Source: CAXXOK01 sp964497495 (GTDB lineage Bacteria; Bacillota; Clostridia; Christensenellales; Aristaeellaceae). Taken from it: a stretch of DNA of 64,000 nt. Positions 1 to 7,875 of this stretch are shown here, one piece after another. The position numbers were made by a program, and so were the translations under genes. The stretch covers positions 1-64,000 of the forward strand of contig CAZCCZ010000002.1 in the NCBI GenBank assembly GCA_964497495.1, given 5' to 3'. The stretch's first letter is position 1. Each line of letters begins with the position of its first letter. The notes under the pieces are model-generated. The model saw only the letters and a list, made by a program, of their open reading frames with translations. It had not been told where the DNA came from and searched no databases.

Positions 1-1
1 G

Positions 2-649
2 GCGGCGTTGTTCCTCGCCTCCGACCGCGGTGCCTACATCACCGGCATCGACCTCACGAAGATCTCGGCGGGAGTAGACCCGATCGCGCTGGCGGGCGCC
101 ACGTTCAAGCTGGTGGGCGTTGACCCCACGGTTATGAACACCGTCGTTACCTACGTGCAGAGCGATTCGGGCACGTACTACAAACTGGCGGACGGTTCCT
201 ATTCCACCACGCCGGGAACCGACACCACGAAGTATCTGCGGACCGTTCAGCAAACTCCCGGCACCTCCTACACCGCCACGGGCACGACCGGCGCCAACGG
301 CGTGCTGACCTTCAACGGCCTGAGCGCGGGCACCTACACACTGACTGAAACGGACGCGCCCGACGGCTACATGCTGGCGGCCCCCGCGAAGATCGTCGTT
401 ACGTGGAACGATCCCGCCACCAAGGCTACCGACACCCCCGTATGGACGTACACCGTAGACGACAAGCCCGTTACGACGACGGACGGCAACGGCGAGGTGA
501 AGATCAACGTCGAAGATACCAAGGGAACCGAGCTGCCCTCCACCGGCGGCATCGGCACCACGATCTTCTACATCGGCGGCCTGGCGCTGATCGTCGCGGC
601 CGGCGTGCTGCTGCTCCTGAAGCGCAAGGGCAAGGCGGAAGCCAAGTAA
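2..649 (+). CDS. SpaA-type LPXTG pilin/adhesin, 5'-truncated by the window edge
   Basis: This is the C-terminal part of a cell-wall-anchored pilin or adhesin; the frame is open to the window edge, so the true start lies upstream and the TTG at 8 is not trusted as a start. A prealbumin-like (SpaA/Cna-B) domain is visible, with the E-box motif LTETDAPDGYML, whose Glu normally helps form an intramolecular Lys-Asn isopeptide bond. The end is a complete sorting signal: LPSTGG, a hydrophobic stretch, then KRKGKAEAK. Sortase would cleave between T and G and attach the protein to other pilins or to peptidoglycan. The class C sortase directly downstream suggests this is a pilus backbone or major pilin. 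Pilin identity is confident; backbone versus tip role is inference. Confidence 0.85.
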   Translation, partial: AALFLASDRGAYITGIDLTKISAGVDPIALAGATFKLVGVDPTVMNTVVTYVQSDSGTYYKLADGSYSTTPGTDTTKYLRTVQQTPGTSYTATGTTGANGVLTFNGLSAGTYTLTETDAPDGYMLAAPAKIVVTWNDPATKATDTPVWTYTVDDKPVTTTDGNGEVKINVEDTKGTELPSTGGIGTTIFYIGGLALIVAAGVLLLLKRKGKAEAK

Positions 650-670
650 ACCGATGATATTCCACGGTCT

Positions 671-699
671 GCCGCGAACGGGTTTGGCCCGTTCGCGGC
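671..699 (+). terminator. Intercistronic hairpin between pilin and sortase
   Basis: A perfect 12-bp stem (GCCGCGAACGGG / CCCGTTCGCGGC) with a 5-nt loop lies between the pilin stop and the sortase start. No T-tract follows, so it is more likely a partial terminator or mRNA-stabilising hairpin that lets pilin be made in excess of sortase. Confidence 0.6.
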
Positions 700-720
700 G
701 GGCCGGACGGGAAGGACGTT

Positions 721-1548
721 ATGAAGGGTAAAGCTGTAACGGTTCTGCTGGTGCTGGTGCTGATCGCGGGAGTCTCCGTGGCGCTGTATCCGATCGTCAG
801 CGATTACTGGAACTCCGTACACCAGGGCCGGGTCGTTGCGGATTACAACAAAATGATTTCTTCCCATGACACGCAGGATTTCACATCGTATTTCGAGGCG
901 GCGGACGCCTACAACCAAACCCTGCTGACGACGACCACCCCGTTCGACGTCGACAACTGGACGGACGCCCAGAAAGAGCAATACGACGGCCTGCTCAGCG
1001 TGGACGGGAACCAGGTGATGGCCACGCTGGAAATCCCCAAGATCAACGTAAGGCTGCCGGTTTACCACGGTACGGACGAAAGCGTGTTGCAGGTCGGTAT
1101 CGGGCACATCCAGGGTTCTTCCCTGCCCGTAGGCGGGGAAAGCACCCACAGCGTCCTCTCCGGGCACACCGGGCTTCCCTCCGCCCAACTGCTGACCGAC
1201 CTGGACCAGTTGGTGATCGGAGACATGTTCTACGTTACCGTGCTGGATCGCACGCTGGCCTATCAGGTGGATCAGATTCTGGTCGTGGAACCGGACGACA
1301 TCGACCCGCTGGCCATTGTTCCCGGTCAGGATTACCTGACGCTGGTTACGTGCACGCCGTACGGCATCAACTCGCACCGCCTGCTGGTTCGGGGAACGCG
1401 GGTTTTCCCGGCGGAGCAGGAAGAAACCGTCGTGCTGACGGACGACGCGCAGACGGTTAATCCGTGGCTCGCCGTTGCGGTGTTCGGGGCGCCGGTGTTC
1501 CTGTTGGGGCTGGTCGTGTACGCGATTATCAGAAAGAAACGGAAATAA
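721..1548 (+). CDS. Class C (pilin-polymerising) sortase
   Basis: Membrane-bound transpeptidase that cleaves LPXTG-type signals and links pilins through lysines. The 275-residue protein has an N-terminal membrane segment (about residues 6-27), the sortase core with the catalytic His in LSGHTGLP, the catalytic Cys in TLVTCTPYG and the catalytic Arg in SHRLLVRG, then a C-terminal membrane helix (about 250-270) with a basic tail. Two membrane anchors flanking the core are typical of class C enzymes. The start ATG follows GGGAAGGAC at good spacing. It sits between two LPXTG proteins, the standard pilus-locus arrangement, so they are probably its substrates. A lid motif (DPF/DPW) is not obvious in the N-terminal region, though TPFDVDN around residue 78 lies where a lid could be. 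Confidence 0.93.
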   Translation: MKGKAVTVLLVLVLIAGVSVALYPIVSDYWNSVHQGRVVADYNKMISSHDTQDFTSYFEAADAYNQTLLTTTTPFDVDNWTDAQKEQYDGLLSVDGNQVMATLEIPKINVRLPVYHGTDESVLQVGIGHIQGSSLPVGGESTHSVLSGHTGLPSAQLLTDLDQLVIGDMFYVTVLDRTLAYQVDQILVVEPDDIDPLAIVPGQDYLTLVTCTPYGINSHRLLVRGTRVFPAEQEETVVLTDDAQTVNPWLAVAVFGAPVFLLGLVVYAIIRKKRK

Positions 1549-1624
1549 CGCCGCGGGGAAAGCGTTCCCGCGAAAACACGATGAACGAAATTGCCTGCGA
1601 TACGGCGGAAAGGAGGTCATAGCG

Positions 1625-2821
1625 ATGACCGGCGTACGAAAAAAGATCGTTCTGTTGGTATGCGCGGTGCTGCTGGCCGTTTATCCGGCGCTCGCCCAGG
1701 CTATGACTGTGGATTTCAGCCGTAAGGGCAGCATGACGGTTCATCTGGAGGCGGCCTCGCAGAATATTTCAGGCGCCGTCTTCGCCCTCTACCGCGTCGG
1801 GGACGTGGACAATACCAACGGCAACGTTTTTTATAAAACCAACACCGCCTATTCGGGTTCCGGCGTTACGTTCGATTACAAGACCAGCGGCGAGGCGCAG
1901 ATTGCCGCCGCGAAGCTGGATACCTATATCAAGGCCCACAACCTGCCGTCGCAGGCGACGCAGCAGACGGGTACCGGCGGGATCGCCAAGTTCCTGTCCC
2001 TCGACGTCGGGGTCTACTTCCTGCGCGTGACCGGCGGCGGCCCGGCGGGCCTCGTCGTATCCCCGCTGATCATGCCGATTCCTTACTTCTCCATCGCCGA
2101 CGACGGCACGGGATCGCTGGATTACAACGTGACCGTGGTTCCCAAGGCGGAGATTGTGCCCACGCCCACGCCCACGCCCTCGGTCACGCCCACGCCGACC
2201 CCCACCGTAACGCCCACGCCCACCATAACGACTACGCGCACGAGCAACCCCAACCTTATCAACCTGACGCTGCGCAAGACTTGGGTGGACAACAACAATT
2301 CCGGCAACACTCGCCCCACCGACGGCCTTACGGTGTACGTGTACCGTAAAATTGCCAGCGACGCGGACTATACGCTGCTGGTGACCGTCGTCGTGCCGTA
2401 CCGCAGGGCAGACTACTGGTACCTGACCATCCGCGGCCTGGAACGGTACGACGCCAACGGCGCGGAGTACGAGTATTTCGCCCGCGAGGAAGTCCCGGCC
2501 GGCTACGAGGTGACCTATACCAACAACGGCTTCACGATGGTCGATACCTACCCCAACCCGCCCACGCCCACGCCTACGCCGATCGTCACCCTGACGCCCA
2601 CGCCCTACTCGGCGACCACCCGGCCTCCGACGAACGTGCGCTACATCGACGGCGAATGGGTCTACGTGGACGAGTACGACGTGCCGTTGGGCGTCCTCCC
2701 GCAAACGGGCGACGAAACCAGCTGGCTGCTGATGGGTCTTGCGATCCTCCTGCCTCTGCTTCTGGGCGGTTGCGCGGTCGTCGTGATCTACCGCAGGAAA
2801 CGGCGCGAATCCACGCGATAA
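1625..2821 (+). CDS. LPXTG-anchored Cna-B protein with Thr-Pro linkers (minor pilin/adhesin)
   Basis: A secreted 398-residue surface protein. The start at 1625 is chosen because GGAGGT lies just upstream and the first residues form a signal peptide (MTGVRKKIVLLVCAVLLAV, cleavage near AQA); the longer frame runs into the sortase gene. After an N-terminal prealbumin-like domain come two low-complexity Thr-Pro linkers (about 2158-2226 and 2562-2610). Between them is a Cna-B domain with LTLRKTWVDN and the E-box-like REEVPAGYEVTY. It ends with LPQTGDE, a membrane helix and YRRKRRESTR, a full sorting signal. Position after the sortase suggests an accessory or basal pilin. The linkers differ from the 5' pilin, which lacks them. 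Confidence 0.85.
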   Translation: MTGVRKKIVLLVCAVLLAVYPALAQAMTVDFSRKGSMTVHLEAASQNISGAVFALYRVGDVDNTNGNVFYKTNTAYSGSGVTFDYKTSGEAQIAAAKLDTYIKAHNLPSQATQQTGTGGIAKFLSLDVGVYFLRVTGGGPAGLVVSPLIMPIPYFSIADDGTGSLDYNVTVVPKAEIVPTPTPTPSVTPTPTPTVTPTPTITTTRTSNPNLINLTLRKTWVDNNNSGNTRPTDGLTVYVYRKIASDADYTLLVTVVVPYRRADYWYLTIRGLERYDANGAEYEYFAREEVPAGYEVTYTNNGFTMVDTYPNPPTPTPTPIVTLTPTPYSATTRPPTNVRYIDGEWVYVDEYDVPLGVLPQTGDETSWLLMGLAILLPLLLGGCAVVVIYRRKRRESTR

Positions 2822-2870
2822 CGCGCGGGTGAATATTCCGCCGCCGAAGGCGGGTAAAACGATAACCAAT

Positions 2871-2913
2871 AACGCCGGTTCCCTCGGCTCTGCCGGGGAA
2901 CCGGCGTTTGAGT
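2871..2913 (+). terminator. Rho-independent terminator of the pilus operon
   Basis: Perfect 13-bp inverted repeat (AACGCCGGTTCCC / GGGAACCGGCGTT) with a 12-nt loop, followed by a short T stretch, about 50 bp after the last pilus gene. Confidence 0.8.
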
Positions 2914-3175
2914 ATATTAAACAGTCAAGCTACTTTTCAAGTCCCGGGCTGCGTTTGCGGCAAAGCCGTAAACGGCTCCGCCCACCCGCAAAACGGGGCG
3001 ATACGAATACGTCCGGAGGCATCGGAGGGAAGCGTGCGTTCAGCACGACGAAGCCGTGAGCGCCCCGAAGACGAAGGGCCAAACGAGCCGGTAAACGATC
3101 GTGTGCCTGCGGGGATTGAGCGATCGGGACTTCGCCTTCGGAAACCACCCGTGAAATGAGGAAACGCCGCACGCA
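2914..3175. other. Intergenic stretch without a supportable gene
   Basis: About 260 bp between the pilus terminator and the hairpin that ends the kinase gene. Short open frames on both strands lack ribosome-binding sites and recognisable sequence, and the stretch lies between two converging units. I see no RNA gene or repeat that I can name. Confidence 0.5.
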
Positions 3176-3205
3176 ATGCCCCCGGACTGTCCTGTCCGGG
3201 GGCAT
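3176..3205 (-). terminator. Hairpin terminator downstream of the kinase gene
   Basis: A perfect 12-bp stem (ATGCCCCCGGAC / GTCCGGGGGCAT) with a 6-nt loop about 35 bp beyond the kinase stop. There is no strong T-run on either side, so termination may be partial. Confidence 0.6.
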
Positions 3206-3238
3206 CTCGCGCGGGTATGCTTTACGCCGCTTCTTTCG

Positions 3239-4975
3239 TCAGGGCCGCATCAGCCACCATACCTCCGTGCCGACGCCTTCTTCGCTGTCGACGTGAAGGG
3301 GGCTTCTCGTCTTTTTCCATAATTTCAGCCGCTCGCTGACGTTCAGCAGGCCGATGTGCTTCCTTTCGTCGCTGGGCGCCTGCTCGCCGGAAAGCAGGCC
3401 GCGGATCGCTTCCAGCTGCTCCGGGGGGATGCCGCTGCCGTCGTCCGAAAGCCGCACCTCCACGTCCTCCTGCTTGCGCGTTACGTACAGGCGCACGCGC
3501 CCCGCCTTCTTTTCGGCCAGCAGGCCGTGGAAAATGCTGTTCTCCAGAAGCGGCAACAGGATCAGGCCCAGCAGGTGCAGGTCGGAACAGCCCTCGTCCA
3601 CGTGCCACGAGAACTCCGGCGCGTTTTCGTACCGGTACCGGATCAGGGTGACGTAGCTGCGCAGATACTGTATCTCCGCGAACAGCGGTACCTCTTGCTG
3701 CGGCTGCATGCGGATCGCCGTTTGCAAAAGCGATATGAAGTCGCGCGTGAAAAGGATGATGTCCTCGTCCTGATGGTTCCGCGCGAGGTAGATAATGCAG
3801 TCCAGACTGTTGTAGATAAAGTGCGGTTTGATTTGCGCGATGAGAAAGCGCATTTCGCTCTTCCTTTTCTCATCCTCCTTGCGCAGAATCTCCTCCATCT
3901 GCTCCCGGATTTTATCCACCATGTTGTTGAACACGACGGCGATCTCCTCCACCTCGTCGCCGCTGCGGATATCCATATGGTTTTCAAAGTCGTTTACGGA
4001 GAACCGCAGGATGCCCTCGGTAAGCGTTTTAAGCGGTTTGGTGATGCTTTGCGCCACGTTGACGACGATACGCCCGAAAAGCACCATGAATAGCAGCGTG
4101 ATCCCGATCAGGAACAGCACCAGAATCAGAAGCTGTTCGTTGATCTTGGAAACCTCCACGGACGTCACGAGCCGCCAGCCGCCGAAGGACAGCGCGTGCT
4201 GGAAGCAGTAATACCGCCCGACGCGCGTGTACTCCTCTCCCTGCGGCAGGGCCATCGCTTTTTCGGGGTCGATGGACGCTTCCGATTTCCCGACCACCGT
4301 TCCGTCCGACGCGACGATCAGGTATTGCATATCCTTGAAACCGCTTATCACGGACACCAGCGCGTCGTATTTCACGTTGATGATCACGTGCCCCATGAAC
4401 CCGGACGGACTCGTGGGGTTCTTCAGGTCGAACATGTTTACGATGCAGCTGATGACGTTCTTCCGGTTTGTCGACAGGTTTGTGTCCCTGCGGGCGGATT
4501 CGTGCGCCATGCTGAAATACAGATTCGTTTTCCGGCTCAGAAAATCCTGATACCAGCCGCTGATGAGCGTATCCAGATAATAACCGCTGCGCGAGATGAT
4601 GTTGTTTTCCTTATCCACGACGTAGATATCGTCAATCAGGTCGTCCCGCAGGGATACGTATTGGGACAGGGCCGTGGTGATTTCGCGGGTCTCCCGGTAA
4701 AACGGGTATCCCTTTTCCTGCAGGTGCGTGCGCATCAGGGTTTGCAGATTGGCGTCGAAGCAGATCAGGTGGGCGAAGTTCTCGACGGTCGCCAGGCTGT
4801 TTTCCATCTGCGAGGCGACGGTGTTGCCGATGCTGCGGTAATTGCTGAAAAGCTCCTTGCTGTAGATGCCGTACAAAAAAACGCCGGTGATGGTGTTGGT
4901 CACTAGAAGCGCGCACAGGATCAGCACGCAAAAACTCCGCGTCAGCTTCCACCGAATGCTGTGTCTGTTCATCAT
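3239..4975 (-). CDS. YesM/LytS-type sensor histidine kinase
   Basis: Membrane sensor kinase that probably phosphorylates the adjacent AraC-type regulator in response to an extracytoplasmic sugar or its binding protein. The 578-residue protein has one membrane helix near residues 12-33, an extracellular Cache-like sensor region (about 34-280), a second helix (about 282-305), a HAMP segment, the His_kinase core with phospho-acceptor in QIKPHFIYNSL (about residue 383) and an ATP-binding domain with N-box LLENSIFHGLL and glycine box DDGSGIPPEQL. The ATG follows the regulator's TAA by only a few bases, so the two are co-transcribed and probably translationally coupled. Which sugar it senses cannot be read; the upstream GH43 operon is the likely target. 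Confidence 0.93.
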   Translation of the reverse strand: MMNRHSIRWKLTRSFCVLILCALLVTNTITGVFLYGIYSKELFSNYRSIGNTVASQMENSLATVENFAHLICFDANLQTLMRTHLQEKGYPFYRETREITTALSQYVSLRDDLIDDIYVVDKENNIISRSGYYLDTLISGWYQDFLSRKTNLYFSMAHESARRDTNLSTNRKNVISCIVNMFDLKNPTSPSGFMGHVIINVKYDALVSVISGFKDMQYLIVASDGTVVGKSEASIDPEKAMALPQGEEYTRVGRYYCFQHALSFGGWRLVTSVEVSKINEQLLILVLFLIGITLLFMVLFGRIVVNVAQSITKPLKTLTEGILRFSVNDFENHMDIRSGDEVEEIAVVFNNMVDKIREQMEEILRKEDEKRKSEMRFLIAQIKPHFIYNSLDCIIYLARNHQDEDIILFTRDFISLLQTAIRMQPQQEVPLFAEIQYLRSYVTLIRYRYENAPEFSWHVDEGCSDLHLLGLILLPLLENSIFHGLLAEKKAGRVRLYVTRKQEDVEVRLSDDGSGIPPEQLEAIRGLLSGEQAPSDERKHIGLLNVSERLKLWKKTRSPLHVDSEEGVGTEVWWLMRP

Positions 4976-4979
4976 TTCT

Positions 4980-6545
4980 TTACTGGCTCGAATACTTTCT
5001 GGAGAATTCGCGCGGGGTCATGCCGAAATACTGCTTAAACATCAGGCAGAAGTAGGGAGTGGAGCTGTACCCGACGTTTTCGCCCACGTTGCCGATTTTC
5101 TGGTCTCCCGTGCGCAGCAGTTCCCCGGCCTTTTTCATTCGGATGTCCATGAGGTAGGTCTTGAACGAAACGCCCGTCTGCTGCTTGAAGAACTGGCTCA
5201 TGTACGCGCCCGAAACGCCGATCAACTCCCCCAACTGATCCAGGGAGATGTCGTCCGCGTAGTTTTTCGCCACATACTCGCGAATTCGGGCGATCCTCTT
5301 CTGATGTTTCTCCGCCTGAAGCCTGCGCACCTGCTCCAGCATTTCACAAAGGCGGTCGCACGCGTGGAACACGGAGGGGAGTGCCAACAGTTCCTGATAC
5401 AGCGCCACCGGGGATACGGCCGCGGCTTCCTCGTGCTCGCCGTTCCAGATTCCCGCGATCAGCCCGGTGATCGACGCAAGCGCTCTTTTCAGGGCGTCCA
5501 TATCCCTCGCTTCTTGCATATCGCGCGTCAGCAGCGTTTCCATCGCGTCCCGCGCCTCCGGCAGGCGTTGTTGCCGCAGCAGCTCGCACAGCGAAGCCAC
5601 CTCGCCGTCCAGCGCGGCCGGGTCGCTCTTTTTCATGTCGCCGAATATCACGCGCGGCGTCTGGTAAAAATACCGCTGTTTCCCGGCGCCGCTGAGCGCC
5701 TGATAGACCGGATACAATTCCGCCGCGCCGCCGATCATTCCGCTGACGCAGATGAAGAACTGCCTTCCGAAAACGCTCTGCAACTGCTCCTGAATGTTGT
5801 TTACGCATAATTGCACGGCCAGCCGCAGGGGATCGCCGGCCAGCGCTTCCGGCCGAAGGGTGACCAGCACGCCGATTGCGGACTCCTGTATTGTAAACAC
5901 GGTGCGGCCTGCGACACCCTGACCGCACAACGAGCGGTTGATCACCGCCGCGGCGAACGAACGGACCTTGTCGGATACTTCCTCTTCCATGTCGATCAAC
6001 GCCAGAAACGAACGGCCCGCGCCGAACTCGATTCCGTTGTCGCCCAGGATTTTTTCGCAGACGTCCTCCGCCTGCGGAACGCACATGAGGTTGTGCATAG
6101 CGTCGTTTACGCACGCAGCCTTCTGATAGCCTTTTTTCACCAGCTCTTCCCGTTGCCTGTTCAACTCGCCCAGCAACAGCTGGGGGCTCATCTCGTGCTT
6201 GAGAATATAGGAGTCGATCCCCAGCCGCATCGAGGCCCGGGCGAACTCGAAATCGCTGTACGCCGTCAGAAAAATAAACTTGACGGTCGTGTAGCTGCGA
6301 AGAACACGCGCCGCCAAATCCAGGCCGGACATGCCCGGCATTTCGATATCGGATATGATAATGTCGATTTTCTGCTCTTCAAGGAATCTGAGAGCTTCGG
6401 GTCCGTTCTCCGCTTCCGCGACTAGCTGATAGCCTTCGTCTTCCCAACGGATGATTTTCTTGATGTCGTTGCGTACGATGGCTTCGTCTTCCACCAGCAT
6501 GACGCGCAATACGTCCTGTGCCGTGAGCGGTTCTTGTTTGCCCAT
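4980..6545 (-). CDS. YesN-type response regulator, receiver plus AraC DNA-binding domain
   Basis: Cytoplasmic transcription activator of 521 residues. The start at 6545 (MGKQEPLTAQ) is preferred because GGGAGG lies about 7 nt upstream; the longer frame has no such site. The receiver domain (about 12-135) has phospho-acceptor Asp 66 in DIIISDIEMPG and a conserved Lys in SYILKHEMSP. A long middle region (about 140-410) of the type usual in YesN proteins follows. The C-terminal AraC/XylS domain has two helix-turn-helix motifs, including DQLGELIGVSGAYMSQFFKQ and the end TPREFSRKY. It is paired with the kinase downstream and lies just after the GH43 operon on the same strand, but it has its own promoter. 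Confidence 0.93.
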   Translation of the reverse strand: MGKQEPLTAQDVLRVMLVEDEAIVRNDIKKIIRWEDEGYQLVAEAENGPEALRFLEEQKIDIIISDIEMPGMSGLDLAARVLRSYTTVKFIFLTAYSDFEFARASMRLGIDSYILKHEMSPQLLLGELNRQREELVKKGYQKAACVNDAMHNLMCVPQAEDVCEKILGDNGIEFGAGRSFLALIDMEEEVSDKVRSFAAAVINRSLCGQGVAGRTVFTIQESAIGVLVTLRPEALAGDPLRLAVQLCVNNIQEQLQSVFGRQFFICVSGMIGGAAELYPVYQALSGAGKQRYFYQTPRVIFGDMKKSDPAALDGEVASLCELLRQQRLPEARDAMETLLTRDMQEARDMDALKRALASITGLIAGIWNGEHEEAAAVSPVALYQELLALPSVFHACDRLCEMLEQVRRLQAEKHQKRIARIREYVAKNYADDISLDQLGELIGVSGAYMSQFFKQQTGVSFKTYLMDIRMKKAGELLRTGDQKIGNVGENVGYSSTPYFCLMFKQYFGMTPREFSRKYSSQ

Positions 6546-6694
6546 GCTTTTCCTCCCGGTTCGCCACTGTCCTCCAATTTGCTGGTCTTCCCTGCCGATG
6601 CACGGTTGCCTTATTGCAACGCCCTGCCTGCGGCGCACCCTGCGGGTGTGCGCGGCGCGGCGGTTACGCGGGTTTTATGCGGCGAGGAGCTATT

Positions 6695-6703
6695 ATTATA
6701 CCA
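6695..6703 (-). promoter_or_regulatory. Extended -10 promoter for the regulator/kinase pair
   Basis: On the minus strand the sequence TGGTATAAT is a perfect extended -10 element (TGN then TATAAT), about 150 bp upstream of the regulator start. No clear -35 is visible, which extended -10 promoters do not require. Confidence 0.7.
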
Positions 6704-6739
6704 TAGTCGCGGCGCCCTGCGCACCGCGGCGGCCCCGCA

Positions 6740-6771
6740 CGGCGGAACAGGGCGTTTCCTCTGTTCCGCCG
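6740..6771 (-). terminator. Hairpin ending the GH43/epimerase operon
   Basis: Perfect 11-bp inverted repeat (CGGCGGAACAG / CTGTTCCGCCG) with a 10-nt loop, about 25 bp past the epimerase stop and upstream of the regulator promoter. The T-run is missing, so it may be leaky and allow readthrough into the two-component genes. Confidence 0.65.
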
Positions 6772-6795
6772 CGGGAGGCGCGGGGTCGATAGCCG

Positions 6796-7833
6796 TTAAC
6801 GGTAAAGCGCGCCGCACTGCTCCTTGGCCTTCGCCCGGGCTTCGTCGTAGATACGGATCATGCCGTCGCACCAGCGGTCGAAATCCGGATCCTCCGGCCG
6901 CAGCGCCGGAGTTTGCAGGATCGTTTTGAGCGCACGCTGAACGCCGATCCGCCACGGAACGGTCGCGCAGAACTGCGGAACGAGCCGCTTGATCTTCGTA
7001 TTGTCGTACATTACGGAATGCCGCTTGTCGCCGTTCAGACCGCCGCTCAGCTCCGGCTCCACGTCGGCGAGCACGTCGGTGGGGATGTAGTAGGGTTTGT
7101 ACGCCACGTGCAGCTCGTCCGCCACCGCCTGCGCCATCTGGTTCCACGTCAGCGATTCGTCGGTGGTAATGTGCACGGCCTCGCCGATGGCGTGAACGTT
7201 GCCCATCAGGCCGATGAAGCCTTTGGCGAAATCTTCGTTGAAGGTGATCGTCCAAAGCGAGGAGCCGTCCCCCGGAACGATAATCGGCTTCCCGTCGATC
7301 ATGCGGCGGATCACGGGCCAGCTCCCCTTGGGGGACTCCAGGCAGAAGGGGATCATGCGCTCGCAGTACGTATGGCTGGGCCGGACGATCGTAACGGGGA
7401 AATTCTGCGTCCGGAAGGCGTTCAGCAGCACTTCCTCGCAGGCGATCTTATCGCGCGCGTATTGCCAGTACGGGTTGTTCAGCAGCATTCCCTCGGTGAT
7501 CCGGGGGCTGGCGGGCGGCGTGTTGTAGGCCGCGGCGGAGCTGATGTAGATAAACTGCTTCGTCTTACCGGAAAACAGTCGGATATCCCGCTCCACCTGC
7601 GCGGGGACGAAGCCGGTGAACTCGGCTACGCAGTCGAACTCCATGCCCAGCAGCAGATCGGCGATCTGCTCCGGCTTGGAAATATCGCCCCGGATCACCT
7701 TTACGTTTTTGGGAACGTCAAGGGTATGGATGCCGCGGTTGAGCAGGTACAGTTCCCAGTCTTCGTTGACTGCCAGCTGTTTCGTAATCGCGCTGCTGAT
7801 GGTTCCGGTGCCGCCGATTAATAACGCTTTCAT
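6796..7833 (-). CDS. NAD-dependent epimerase/dehydratase (SDR superfamily)
   Basis: A 345-residue cytoplasmic nucleotide-binding enzyme of the atypical/extended SDR type. The N-terminal cofactor motif is MKALLIGGTGTISSAIT, a variant of the usual GxxGxxG. A Ser-rich strand (YISSAAAYNTPP) and the catalytic pair in YARDK (YxxxK) are present. Substrate cannot be assigned; family members act on nucleotide sugars, free sugar acids or related carbonyls. It is the last gene of the sugar operon starting at 13826, right after the GH43 gene, so it probably processes a monosaccharide released by that enzyme. AAAGGA upstream of the ATG supports the start. Confidence 0.85.
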   Translation of the reverse strand: MKALLIGGTGTISSAITKQLAVNEDWELYLLNRGIHTLDVPKNVKVIRGDISKPEQIADLLLGMEFDCVAEFTGFVPAQVERDIRLFSGKTKQFIYISSAAAYNTPPASPRITEGMLLNNPYWQYARDKIACEEVLLNAFRTQNFPVTIVRPSHTYCERMIPFCLESPKGSWPVIRRMIDGKPIIVPGDGSSLWTITFNEDFAKGFIGLMGNVHAIGEAVHITTDESLTWNQMAQAVADELHVAYKPYYIPTDVLADVEPELSGGLNGDKRHSVMYDNTKIKRLVPQFCATVPWRIGVQRALKTILQTPALRPEDPDFDRWCDGMIRIYDEARAKAKEQCGALYR

Positions 7834-7875
7834 ATAGGGAGTATCCTTTCTTTACCCGTTATAACCGGGCTGTTT

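Noticed and set aside
2160..2226. Regular repeats (CCCACGCCCACG...) resembling a tandem DNA repeat element
   Set aside because: They are codons of the Thr-Pro linker in the second LPXTG protein, not an independent repeat.
2829..3059. Small plus-strand frame after the second LPXTG gene
   Set aside because: It contains the rho-independent terminator and has no ribosome-binding site.
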